From the NCBI RefSeq assembly GCF_020740795.1, contig NC_067305.1, positions 1,550,001 to 1,614,000 of the forward strand: a stretch of DNA of 64,000 nucleotides. The letters are read 5' to 3'. Shown here piece after piece: positions 50,529-63,150 of the stretch. Numbering within the stretch: the stretch's first letter is position 1; each line of letters starts with the position of its first letter. Made by a program: the position numbers and the translations under genes. This DNA comes from Apus apus. Taxonomy: Eukaryota; Chordata; Aves; Apodiformes; Apodidae. The notes beneath the pieces are model-generated. The model saw nothing but the letters and a program-made list of their open reading frames with translations, did not search any database and was not told the origin of the DNA.

Positions 50529-51207
50529 ATTAACTAAATATGAAAACCCGTGGATTTACGAGGAGTTACATCCTTGACCTGACACCAGAGTGGTGCCTCT
50601 CAGAAGCCCCCAGCTTGTGTCTCATCCATGTGTCTATGGGACCTCTGAGGACCAGCAATCCTGGAGGCAAACTGAAACTCAAAGGCAGCCTGTAGAGAAT
50701 TTGTACTCATCTTCTGCATCATTTACACTCAGTGAGACCAACATGCTTGCCACCACAAAACAATCTACATGCAGGAGATACAGGCTTATCCACAAAGCAA
50801 GGGCTTATATTCCATCAAACAGAAAGCTTTGGGGAGAAGAGGGAGACTAAATCCACATCCTGTTTTTTCCAGCTCATTTATTTTACCACAAAGTTGCACA
50901 CTCATGAAAGATGCAGACACTCGACACTAATGCACATATTGTTGTCCAAAGGAAGAATTCATCCTGCTGAGTCTGCAGAGCAGCCCGATGCCAGCAAGGA
51001 CCGAAACACGACGGTCGCGGGTCCCCGGAGACACCACGTCTTGACCTTTCGTATTTCACAGGCAATTGTGTATTTTGCACATAGATGCAGATGCACGGAC
51101 CAGGCACACACCCCCACAACTCCTTTACTTAGAAACATATACCTCTGTTTCCCTTCTGATTTGCATCTTTCCAAGTATTGTTTCATTTGCAATGTAAAAT
51201 AAAACTA

Positions 51208-51296
51208 GGGGGTCAGAGATGCGACTCGAACACCGACCTTTAGCTGGGGAAGAGAAATCCTGTTCCCACTTGGTTTCCATTACCCACTGAGCAAGA
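51208..51296 (-). other. tRNA-like relic (A-box and B-box resemblance)
   Basis: On the minus strand TTGCTCAGTGGGTA (about 51295-51282) resembles a tRNA A box and GGTGTTCGAGTCGC (about 51234-51221) resembles a B box, spaced about 60 bases. No convincing cloverleaf was built, so an intact tRNA is unlikely. It may be a decayed tRNA-derived SINE or coincidence. Confidence 0.2.
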
Positions 51297-51654
51297 AAAT
51301 AGGGGACAAAATCCTGTTTACCCCTACCAAAAAAAACCCAACAAACAACAACCCAACAACCAACCAACCAAACCTCCAAAGTTTGCCAGACAGAAGGTTT
51401 CAGATCAAACAGAAAGGTTTTCCTTGGCTGCTTCCAGAGAGCAGCACCAGTTGTGTGTACGTGAGCCCCCGCAGCCCAGCGCTGCCCTCCCACGCCAGCA
51501 GGTAGGGAGGCCAGAGGCAGTTAAAAATTAGACAAATTCAAGATCATTTCCAAACAACGTGGAAATTACGTGAGGAAACGGCCAAACACACATGCTCACA
51601 ATCACGGTGGCCTTGGTAGTTCATTTGTAAAGCTTCTCTTACCGGGAGGAGGGA

Positions 51655-52150
51655 TGATAGAATCAGAATCGTCAAGGTTGGGAAAGACCTTCAAGATCAT
51701 CAAGTCCAACCATTCACCCAACAACTCTTAACCACTAAACCATCTCCCAAAACACCACATCTACCCCTTTTCTGAACACCTCCAGGGATGGCGCCTCCAT
51801 CACCTCCCTGGGCAGCCTGTTCCAAGGCCTCACCACTCTTTCTGTGAAGAAATGTTTTCTAACATCCAGCCTGAACCTTCCCTGGTGCAGCCTGACCCCA
51901 TCTCCTCTTGTCCTATTGCTGGTCACCAGGGAGAAGAGCCCAACACCCACCTCACCACAACCTCCTCTCAGGCAGCTGTAGGGAGCAATGAGGTTTCCCC
52001 TCAGCCTCCTCTTCTCCAGGCTGAACAGCCCCAGCTCCCTCAGCCTCTCCTCATCAGACCTGTTCTCCAGACCCCTCACCAGCCTCGTTGCCCTTCTCTG
52101 CCCCCTCTCCAGCACCTCTGTGTCCTTCTTATGCCTCGGCGCCCAAAACT
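51655..52150 (-). repeat. CR1 LINE fragment (~495 bp)
   Basis: Reverse CR1 from GATAGAATCAGAATCGTCAA through CATCTCCTCTTGTCCTATTG to the CACCTCTGTGTCCTTCTTAT block. Confidence 0.95.
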
Positions 52151-55100
52151 TAATGACTGGAAAGCTTCACAGCTAACGAGCCAGCAACTTCTCCTGCAAA
52201 ATTCCTTGCAAGGGGAAAAAAACAGATCCCCAGGGGGAGAGGAAGGCTGAAGCAAACACAGATCCAGGAGTGTTTACTCGAACCCAAGAGGCAGGGGCAG
52301 CAATCCTGCAGGGTGCTGGGCTGCCCAGGGCAGGATGCCCCGGACTGCACAGGATGCTCCAACGTGTTCCCCGAGACGATGATTCAGCCCAGAGGAAGGA
52401 TCATCTAAGAAGAATTGTTCGACACAATGAGCAAGACTTTCCCAAACAAAGTGTTCTCAACACCACCTGCCTGCCTGCCTCCCTCCAAGGGGCAAGCCCT
52501 CAGCTCCGAGCTTGATTTGCAAATAACTTCAAAACGATGGTCACCACAACAAAGGTTCATCTTTTCACCTCCTGCTTTCCCACAGTGAGCAGCACCAAGG
52601 GTACAGTGGGCTCACAGCTGCCATCCTGTCCCCAGAAGGGAGCTGGAGGGCAACACAGAAGCCACCAGCACCTGTCTGATGCCACAACCCCCTGCCATGC
52701 CCAGTTACATCAGGACTGCCAATTTCAGTCCAAACCACACAATCCATGCTTCCTAAGACACCCCTAAAGCAAAACCAAGTGCCACAAGGTCCCGAGGTTT
52801 TGGGGTAACTGCATGTACAGCCAAGGAGTTTTCCATCCCAGGCAACAGTTCTTACAGAATTGGTCCATGTGACACAGCATGGTGAGATACTGAGCTTCAA
52901 AACCATTTCAGGAGAGATGTGATCTATTTAAAGCTCTGCCAAATATTTCTGTAATTTAATATCCCATCGATTATTTGAACTGCATTAACGAGGGATGTAT
53001 TCGATCTACTTGTTGCTTAGAAGCACCATTTCCAAGAACCACGACTCTTTTTTTTTTTCCTCTTTAAATACAGACACTTCAAGATGTTCACTGGTCTCTT
53101 CTCCTGTGAAGAATTCAAATCTTTGCACAACCGTGCCCTGTGTCCCAAAGTTCCCTGGTACCCTGAAAGCCAAAAGGACAAGTCACAGGAAGAGATTACA
53201 CCCCAAAATACATAGATATAAAATCACCAGCTTTGTTTTAAGGTCCACAGAGGCTCATGGTGTAGAGCTTATCAGGCCAGGTCTCAACCAGCCTCTTGAT
53301 CTCAGCAGAAATCAATGATCCATTGCACTGTGGGTCTAGGCTGTCCATCAGCCTCTGGGACCCTGTTTCTAACCCCACACGGACCAGGGGACACCAAAAA
53401 GTTGCTCCAGGTCCTTGTGCCCTGGTTCCCCTTGTCCGTATCAGAACATCCAACTCCAAGCAGCACATTAGCCCAATTGCTGGCAAAGAGATTAAGCTGG
53501 TGGTGGTGGGTTGGTTTTTTGACCAATCTAGATCTGCCACCTGGTCTGTTGCAGCGTGGAGGCAAGTGGCTGGGGCCAGCTCCAGGGAGAGGACAGCATG
53601 GAGGGTGGCACAGCTCCTGCCAGCAGCAGTGAGGGTGCATCTCATGTTAAATCAGCCACAGAGGTACAGCGTGAAGCATCCAGCTCAGGGTGGGACGTGT
53701 CAGCCTCTGCAGACACCTATTTCTGGGCTCCTCCTGCACTGGGTGGGACTACACCTTGCTTGGACACTGAGGACATCACTGATCAAGCAGAGAGGAAGCC
53801 CGTCCTTGCCATCGCTTTGTCACCAGGCTGGGCACACGGAGCCCTCCCTCCACACACCCACCCAGCTCTGGTGCTGCTGACCTCCAGGACAGCTCTCCCT
53901 CTCCCCAGGCAGTGTCAGTGCCACGGATGAGGTGCCAGTAGATGGCACTCAACGTGTAGCACGGCTCCTCTCATTTCCAGGACGAACCAACACCCCCCCA
54001 TGCACATTTCAGACCATTTCCTGGGTGCAATTCTGGCATCCCTGCCTGACAGGCTGGCAGGTGCTGGTCCTCCTTGGTTTGATCTCTCATGATGAACAAC
54101 ACAGAAGTCCTGAGAAAAGCCCACAGCACGGTTCCTCAGAAGCCCCAAGAAGATCTCATGCAAACAGGTTTTATTCTTCTGCCTATGACAACGCTAAGGA
54201 GCAACATTTCATCTAATTTCCATCTTAGACATTTCCCTGGGCATGGCCTGACCCCTCGTGCGAGCTGCAGAGGGGTGATGCAGACCTGTCAGGAAGGGTG
54301 GGAGCTGGTTTTCTCCCCCTGCTCTGCAGCTGGCATGGTGGACGCACAGGAGCACCCAGCCTGGCTTCACACACTGCCTTCACTTTTTGTAAACACTCTT
54401 CACATCAGAGCTTTGTGCTGTTCAGAGGAACAAGCTGGAGACAAAAGAAGCCCTATTAGATTATCTTGTCTGTGTCTCCTCTACATGATGTTTCATTTCC
54501 TAGTGCTTTTGTCTAGCCAAGCAGTAACACTTCTTATCAGGAATACCAATATAACTGTCTAGTAAAATTGACCATTAAGAAGTTGCTCTGATGTTTTGCT
54601 TTCCCTTAACTACAAGAAGCTCTAAAAGGGTTGTTGGGTTTTTTTCCTCCAAGAACAAGAAGAGCTGCATCAGTGCCCAACCTCTAAGTGCAGAGGCTCT
54701 GGGTGTCTGAAGGGGGTTAAAAACCTGGAGCTCCACAGTTTGTTGGGATGGTGAGAGCTGAGCCCCAACAGGCCTGAGTGAAACACTGTGTGTGCTCAGG
54801 ATGAGAAGCTGCTGCCTGCAGGAACGTGGCAGCACTTTCCAATGCAACTTTGGAAAGAACATATATGTATAAAATGAGGAGGGGAAAAACCCCAAACTCT
54901 TGGCCTCAGTGCAGGAAAGAAAACGTGAAAGACCAAAGTCACCACCAAACAACTTGACTGACTTCAGCAGGGGAGCTCTGCAGGCAGCTCCCACCTCTGC
55001 TCCTGGCAGACCCTGGGCCACCCTGGCCACGGACCACATTGGTCTGGTTCCTCACTGCACCAGGTTCATGAGGTGGTTGAAGGCACCGAGCAAGTTCTGA

Positions 55101-55635
55101 GGCTCAAAGGACTTTCCAGGGGCAGCTGAACACGTAAGACAGCAGGAAACCCAACGAAAATCAGTTCCCCATTCGGAGCAAAACGTGCCCCAGAAGCTCC
55201 TAGGACCAGGCAGGCCAGGACTGACGGGAAGAGGAAGACCTCAGCTGGCAGCAAGTGACCACCAGCTCAGCTGTCTGCAAAACCACAGCTCCACACCTCC
55301 TGCCTCTCAGGCCACGCCAGACCCCATCTGCTTCTGCCACTGCAGCAGAGCCAGCTTGTCAGGGGCTAGAGGGGACAACCACCTCTGGGCAAGGTGTCCC
55401 AGCTGCTCCACTGGACCCCTCAGCCCCAGGCAGATGGAGGAGGGAACAAGCCAGTTGTAAACCTCTCTGGTGCCCAGGAGGCATCTCATAGGGGGGTCTG
55501 GCTGCCCACACTGCTCAGATCAGGACAAGGAGCACACATCTACCTCCCGTGACCTCGGGCACAGGAGATTAACTCTCTCACGGGAAGTTAATTCTGGGCT
55601 TGCACCATTCTGTCCAGCCTGCACATCCCCCTTCC

Positions 55636-55990
55636 ATGGAATCACAGAATTGTCAGAGTTGGAAGGGACTTCTAGAGATCATCTAGTCCAAGTCACCTGC
55701 TAAAGCAGGATCACCTGGAGCTCATCACTCAGGACTGCATCCAGGTGGGTTTTGAATATCTCCAGAGAAGGAGACTCCACAACCCCCCTGGGCAGCCTGT
55801 CCCAGGGCTCTGTCACCCCCACAGGAAAGAAGTTTTTCCTGATATTTCAGTGGAACTTCCCACGTCCCAGCTTGTGCCTTTTCCCCTTTGTCCTGTCACT
55901 GGGAACTACTGAAAAGAGTCTGGCTCCATCTTCCTTTATCCCAGCAGCATCCCAAATCCTTGGTTGCTCCTCAGCATCCCAAGGGTAACC
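55636..55990 (-). repeat. CR1 LINE fragment
   Basis: Reverse CR1 from TGGAATCACAGAATTGTCAG through CAGCCTGTCCCAGGGCTCTG to TCTGGCTCCATCTTCCTTTA. Confidence 0.95.
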
Positions 55991-58107
55991 CTGTCCACTC
56001 TGAAGCACCCAGCACACTGCCTCACTTAAACACAAGCCCACATTTATATAAAACTAAGAGGTGTAGGTTCACCAGCCAGAGCAAGAGCCCCTGGAGCCCA
56101 CCTCACTTCAAAACAGGCACCACTCATAGCAATTCAGATAAACTGGTTTCTCTCAAGTTAAAACTAGATATGCACAAGCCACTCTAGTTGAAGCAAGAGC
56201 ATCTCCAGATGGGCATCTGTTTAATTTGTTTCCAGAACCAGCTGAAATGAAAACCACCCCACAAGTCCCTTCTAGGGGAAGGAAACCCCACAATGAGGTC
56301 GTGTTGCACATTTCAGCTAGAGGCTCCCAGCACAAGGACCACTGGTCACCATCTCACTCAAGGTAAGTAATTAACTAATAATTAACTTCATTGTGTGCTG
56401 GAGCCAACCTCCAGTCACCAACTTTTCTCACCCTGCCACTCACCACAGCTTCTAACAGCTTTTCAGGGTCTTACATCCCTGGAAGGGGAGGGCAGGGAAG
56501 CAGCACAGAAAGATGAGCTATTCTTGCATCCTGCTCCCAAAACAGGATCGTGTGTCCTCAGGCAGCATTAACACTCTGCACTCCTGCCCAAAAGTGGAGC
56601 GGTAGTGAAAGGCTGGGTGTGGGAAGGAGGAGAAAAGGATCCCTGAAGACTTCCAGTCTGCCACTCCTGCCCATCTCCAAATCCTTCCAGAGCAGAAATC
56701 CCAACGGATCCACTAAAAATTATTCCTTCGTATTCCATCCTCCCGCCCTCTGCCAAAAAAACCCCACAAAAACAAACCAAAAAAACAAACCAAAAACAAC
56801 CCAGTGTGGCCAGATGTCTGACAGGAAGGGAACCTACCCCAAACCAGCTTGTCCTGGGATGCCATGTCCAGGGAGCAGCAGCAGAGGAGCCCGGTGGCCC
56901 CGTCCAAGCAGCCCGAGCCCCAGTGCGCTCCTCCCACCCGCCCGGGAACGCCGGGGAGGAGCAGGGCTCCCAGTTCCTCCATCCCTGCCCACTCCTGCCT
57001 GCCTTTGTTTGGGAGACTATAAAGGAGTTCACTCTAAGGACAAGCAAAGGCAGTTGAAAGAAAGTTAACGAGGTTTATGGAGTGGATTCAGTTTACCAGG
57101 GGATTTTATGATGCGCTGCCCGGAGAGCAAAGAGCAACCGGGCAGCACCTCTTCCAGCCCAGGCTCGAGGGACACGGGATGTGGGAAGTACAGGGTAAAA
57201 AAACCTCACCTATGTGCCTCAATCGTGCTCTTATGCACTGACTCCTTAACACAAACCCTTTGAAAAGCCAGGGCTGGGGCTGAGCTGCACCCCTCCAGCT
57301 AGCAGGGCTCCCAACCAAGTCTGCAGCAGCAGCTTCTTGGAGCAGTTGTTTGCCCTCTAACAAAAGCCATCTCCACCCAATCCTGCGTGGCTCTGTTGTG
57401 GTGATCCAGGGTATTTCTTTGGCAAAGCCCTGGTCACTGTTTATTGTCTTGCTTTCCTTTATCTGCAAATCTCAAAAGCATTTTATAAATGTTAAACCTC
57501 AAAGCTTCTCTAGGGAACAGAACTGTTTCTAGCTATTGTACATATGGAGAGACTTGCCCAAAAATGAGGGCAGAGCTGGAAATGCTGAGATCAGAGCTGA
57601 GACAGCCCCTCTTGGCACAATAAAAAGCCACACAGACTATCCCTTAAATACCTGTGTGGACAGACAGATCTCCAGCTATGAACCTCCCATGCTTGTTCCA
57701 CCTCTTGGAACAAGCACTTGTGTTCACCAGGTCTGGAGAGCACAAAAAAACCTTCACAACTGGCAACCCAAACCACAAGGTCTCACTAATCTTTCAGTTT
57801 TCTTCTTTGGGTAAAAAAGCACCAGTCCCACAGTTTCAATTTTTCAGAAAATTATTTAAAGAAAACAGAACAAAAACCCACAATGCTTTAAAAAATACAG
57901 AGCAAGCTGGGGGAGAAGTGCTGGTTTTGAGCTGACCCAAGAAGGGCTGGAAGAGGCAGCATGTCAGAGGAGATGCTCAATTCTGGCTCTCCTTCCCATG
58001 TGGTGCATGTCCTGCTGTCAGAGGTCCTAAACTGCACTGGTTACACAGTTGGGAGCATAAGTTGCAGCTCCCCCTCTTTTTACTCAGCTTTATCTCCCAG
58101 TATAAGA

Positions 58108-58410
58108 CATGGAGCTCCTGGAGAGTCCAGAGGAGCCCACAAAGATGATCCAAGGGCTGGAGCAGCTCTGCTCTGGAGACAGGCTGGGAGAGTTGGGGTG
58201 TTCAGCCTGGAGAAGAGAAGGCTCCAGGGAGACCTTAGAGCAGCTTCCAGTGCCTGAAGGGGCTCCAGGAAAGCTGGGGAGGGACTTGGGACAAGGGCAG
58301 GGAGGGAGAGGACAAGGGGGGATGGATTAAAGCTGGAAGAGGGAGATTGAGGTGAGACATGAGGAGGAAATTCTTGAGTGTGAGGGTGGGGAGACCCTGG
58401 AACAGTGACT
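58108..58410 (+). repeat. CR1 LINE fragment lacking its 3' end
   Basis: Forward CR1 from GAGCTCCTGGAGAGTCCAGA through CAGCCTGGAGAAGAGAAGGC to GAGGGTGGGGAGACCCTGGA. Unlike most copies here it stops before the 3' terminal repeat, which suggests a later deletion. Confidence 0.93.
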
Positions 58411-59846
58411 CCAATTTTGGCTGCACCAAGCAATCTAGAGAGCACCCCAGAAGTTTGTGTGAGCTCGTGGCTCCAGACACCAGTTCTTTGAGATGTCTCA
58501 GTTCCCAGGCCCTTCTCAGAGCATCACCTCTCCCACAAACCTCGGGTCTTATGTGACACTCCTCCAGTTTCCAACCCTAATGCTCTGCACCACAAGAAAC
58601 CTGGAAAAGCAAACCAGGCTACAAAGAGTATGCAGAAGCCCCACAGGACAGAATCAGGACTCATTTTCCACTCCAAGCTGCTCACATCGAGTGGCATTTC
58701 CAGCGTGGCAGAGCTCCATCTGGATCACCTTCACGCTTCCTGCAGAGCCAGGCAGTTCCTGGAAAGTCAGCACAGGGAGTACAACCCCTCTGTGCCACCA
58801 GCCCTGAAAAGGGGGAGAACCAGAGATGGGCCAGGCAACCCCAACTCCTTCCACTGCTTCCCTGCAGCCCCACTTGGGAAGGGTCCAGAGCCAGAGCAGC
58901 TACGAGGCAGCTTTGACCAGCGCCAGGAGGACCCAGGGCTTGAAGCCACCTCTGCTAGAAACAGCAGCCTAAAAATAAACGAGCACTAAGTTTTGAGCTC
59001 TGACCTAAGAGAAACTGAGAGGACTTCTGCTGGATCTCTGCTGACCACAAGGCAGCAAAGACTTCTTCCTCTTCAGCTGTTCTGCCCCCAGGTTGGTTCT
59101 GCAGGTCGTGCCTGGTGAAGTTCAAAGCTCAGAGGCTGCTTGATACATCAGGGCTGAGGAGCAGCAAAGTAAGGAAACAGCCAGGACACCAGGACACCCC
59201 TGAGGCTCCAGCTCAGAGCATCCCACCCAGCCAGGATTGGACTAAACCAAACCTAAAGCAGGAGTCTCGTGTCCTAGGTTCAAGCAAGAAGATCCAAAGC
59301 AGACTTGGGCTGTTTGGGCTACAAGGAGCCATGGCTGGCAGCTATGGGGGGGCCCTGGGTGTTGCTCCCCAAGGAAACTCAACCTGCAGGTCCCTCCCAA
59401 AAGTTCAGACCAGCTGAGTTCCCCAAACCCCACAGCCTGTCCCTTCTCTCCATTTTGCACACCTTTACCACCCACCCAATTCCAGGGAAGGGATTAACAC
59501 CGTGATGGCTGCTGGATCCTGCAACATCAACAGTGACCTAACTGCAGGCAGGTGGACAAAGAGGAGGAGGACAAAACCAGGAGAACTCCAGGATTTAGGA
59601 TGAATACAGCCCAGATGGGACCACTGCCATCAGGTGAGCATCTGCACATGCAAGGACAGCAGCTCAGGACCTGCTTTTGCCATGGCCACCACTGCCACAT
59701 CCCTGGGGCTGGACGTGCTGCTTCCACCAGCAAGCAAATGGGTTTTGCCCCGTGCAACCCCTGGTTCACGTGAGACCTTTGGATCACACCAGCAACAAAA
59801 AGGCTGAACCAGAGCACAAGGCTGCAACCCCCTCTACTCTGCTCTA

Positions 59847-60363
59847 GCGAGACCCCACCTGGAGCACTGTGTCCAGTTCTGCAGCCCCAACAGAAGAAGG
59901 ACATGGAGCTGTTGGAGAGAGTCCAGAGGAGGCCACAGGGATGATCCTTGGGCTGGAGCAGCTCTGCTCTGGAGCCAGGCTGGGAGAGTTGGGGTGTTGA
60001 GCCTGGAGAAGAGAAGGCTCCAGGGAGACCTGAGAGCACCTTCCAGTGCCTGAAGGGGCTCCAGGAAAGCTGGGGAGGGACTTGGGACAAGGGCAGGAGT
60101 GAGAGGACAAGGGGGAATGGATTTAGAAGAAGGGAGATTGAGGTTGGAGATGAGGAGGGAATTCTTGGCTGTGAGGGTGGTGAGAGCCTGGCTCAGGTTG
60201 CCCAGGGAAGCTGTGGCTGCCCCATCCCTGGCAGTGTTGAAGGGCAGGTTGGATGGGGCCTGGAGCAGCCTGGGCTGGTGGGAGGTGTCCCTGCCCATGC
60301 AGGGGGTTGGGACTAGATGGTCTTTAAGGTCCCTTCCAACCCAAACCATTCTATGATTCTAAT
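59847..60363 (+). repeat. CR1 LINE fragment (~515 bp)
   Basis: Forward CR1 from CGAGACCCCACCTGGAGCAC to AACCATTCTATGATTCTAAT; one of the more complete 3' segments. Confidence 0.96.
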
Positions 60364-61647
60364 CCTGTGCTGGTGGCCTGGACTGGACCAACCCCACCCT
60401 GGGGTTGCACAGCACCCTGAGGTGCCCAGGGCACTTCTGTAAGAGCACCAACACTTGCCCTCCAGCAGCAGCACTGCTGGAGCCTCGTGTCTTGGTCCTC
60501 AGCACCTGCAGGGCTGGCTCCAGGCCTGCCAAGACCTGTTGATGCCACTGGAAGATGCCCCAGCCCTGCCAGGGAACATCCCTCCCCTGTTCCTGGGAGA
60601 GGTTTTAGAGTTAAAGCAACACCGGTAGTGGGATTGTCAGCAGCACAAATGCACAATCAGGAGGGGAAGATGTGGGGGGAAAGCATCCAACTGGTGAACA
60701 TAATACTTGGAAGGAAAAGCAGATTTAAAAAAAAAATTAAAAAAATAAAAAATGAGGGGGTGGTAAAAAAAAATAATAAAAATCTCAGGAAGTCATCTAG
60801 TCATTCCTGCTCTTTGCTGAAACAATAGACTCGGGATGCTGGCAGAGTTATAAATAATCCTGCTGGCTACACAACACAAATACAAGACAGGAGCAGGGTA
60901 ACTATCAGCTCGATGGAAAGTGACTCACCACCTTCTTCCAGCATTCCCAAAGAAGGACAAACACCACGGCCCTGCTCCCACTCTGGGGGGCTTCGCAGTG
61001 CAGGGGCTCCCCTGGCTGGGACCCCCATCCCAAGAGGGAAGGAGCAGCTTAAAGCTTCAGGAAACCAAAGCCTGAGGAGCTCCCAGACACAGGCACCCTG
61101 AGCCACGGTGTCCCCAAAGCAGAACACACAGCCTGACACGGGGGAACTGGGCAAGAGAGGGCTCAAATTGGGGAAAATAATGTGAAGCCACTAACTCCGC
61201 AACATCCTTCTCTTTTTTAGAAGGGAAGTTGGCCCTTATGAGACAATTTGGTGGAGCTGATTTCCAGAGTGCTCCTCTGAAAGCTGAGAGTGAGCAGAGA
61301 TGAGCAAAGCCAACGTGCCTGGAGATGCTGGTGGATCTGCCCCAGGGAAGGACACTTGTGTAAGGGTCTCTGCCCCGAAGGCAGCACTGGGGGGATGGAC
61401 GTGGCCCCTCTGGGTTCCCCTCATGAGGAAGGGAAGATCCACCTTTCTGGGCACCAAGGATAACCCCATGGTTGTTCCAAGTCTGTGGCTGATCATGGGG
61501 CACAAAGCAGAGCAGTCCTTAAGCCAGGACTGGGGTGCTGTGCACATGGTGATGGCAGCCAGGAGCCCTCTTGCCAAGGGTAACTGAGAAAGGGAAAGAT
61601 CTTCCCAACTGGAGACTTGGATAATTTGGAAGTGAAATAAATTCTCC

Positions 61648-61650
61648 TTT

Positions 61651-61683
<33 letters not shown>
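61648..61683. repeat. T23-A13 tract
   Basis: A run of T directly abuts a run of A, a perfect self-complementary snapback of at least 13 bp per arm. Confidence 0.95.
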
Positions 61684-62379
61684 GAGCTTCCTGACTTGTT
61701 ATTCCATTACCCAAATCTGGAAATGCCATCAGCTGCATTCACACAACAAAAAATCCCAACAAAAACTGTCTTAAAGTTTGAGCTGATGTCCAAGAGGCCA
61801 AAAGAAAGGAGAACAAAAGTCAGAAACCTGTGACAAGCAGCTCCCCCTGCGAGCACCGTGGCCAGCCTGGCACCCAAGTCATCCTCCACAGAGGGATTCA
61901 CAGAGGCAGAGGATGTGAAATAACCAGGATATGAAGTGACTTTTAAAGGATTTTTTTGCCAGGTAGGTGAGGTAAAAGGTCACTAAGAGCTGGGTGAGCA
62001 CATCCAGCCAGCAATGTAATGCTGAGCTTGTTACAGGGCTTAACTCAGTTTAAATGTACCCCAGACAAGGAGAAAAAACCAGCTTCCAGCCATGTGGAAA
62101 GTCCAGGCAGCTCTAAGAGCCTGTGGGGACACGCTGCCATGGACCCAGCCACCACACAACTCCTGAAGGAGCTTCTTCCAGCACCCAACAGCAGCCCAAC
62201 ACCACTGCTCCTGTCTTGGGCAGGCTGGGAAATGAAGTGATCAACCCTCAGCAGCTCCTGGCATGGAGGAAAAGGTGACTCAGAGCCTCCCCAGCCAGGC
62301 TTCCATTCACCTTTGGAAAGAAAAGGTACCTGTTGATACCAAAGTCTTTTTTAAATCAGCAAAGAGTTGGGGAGAGAGG

Positions 62380-63150
62380 AAGCTAATGAGGTTCAGCAAG
62401 GGCAAATGAAGGTCCTGCACCTAGGGAGGAAGAACCCCAGGCAACAGTGTAAGTTCAGGGTGACCTGCTGGACAGAAGCTCTAGGGAAGAGGACCTCAGG
62501 GTCCTGGTGGACAACAGGTTGACCATGAGCCAGCAACGTGCCCTTGTGACAAAGAAGGCCAGTGGGCTCCTGGGGGACACTGAGAAGAGTGTGGCCAGTA
62601 GCTCAAAGGAGGTTCTCCTGCCCCTCTGCTCTGCCCTGGTGAGGCCACATCTGGAGCACTGTGGCCAGTTCTGGGCTCCCCAGTTCATGAAGGACAAGGA
62701 GCTGCTGGAGAAAGTCCAGCCCAGGGCATTGAGATGCTGAGGGGGCTGGAGCATCTGCCTGGGAGGAAAGGCTGGGAGAGCTGGGGCTGCTCAGCTGAGA
62801 GAAAAGGAGGCTGAGGGGGGATCTGGTCAGTGCTGGTGAAGATCTCCAGGGGGTGGCAGGAGGATGGGGCCAGACTCTGCTCAGGGGTGCCCAGGGACAG
62901 GACAAGGGGCAATGGGCACAAACTGGAGCACAGGGGGGTCAAGCTAAACATAAGGAAACACTTCTTGAGTGTGAGGGTGACAGAGCCCTGGGACAGGCTG
63001 CCCAGGGAGGTTGTGGAGTCTCCTTCTTTGGAAACATTCCAAACCTGCCTGGACGCCATCGTGTGCAACCAGCTCTGGGTGAACCTGCTCTGGCAGGGGG
63101 TTGTGCTGAATTATCTCCAGAAGTCCCTTCCAACCCCTGACGTTCTCAAA
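62380..63150 (+). repeat. CR1 LINE fragment (~770 bp, longest in the window)
   Basis: Forward CR1 from AGGTTCAGCAAGGGCAAATG, GGTCCTGGTGGACAACAGGT, TCAGCTGAGAGAAAAGGAGG and GGACAGGACAAGGGGCAATG to CTCCAGAAGTCCCTTCCAAC. It extends furthest into the upstream CR1 body. Confidence 0.96.

Noticed and set aside
53240..53650. Opposed open frames of over 100 codons on both strands
   Set aside because: No recognisable domains and the frames on both strands overlap. Nothing indicates splicing or a start context.
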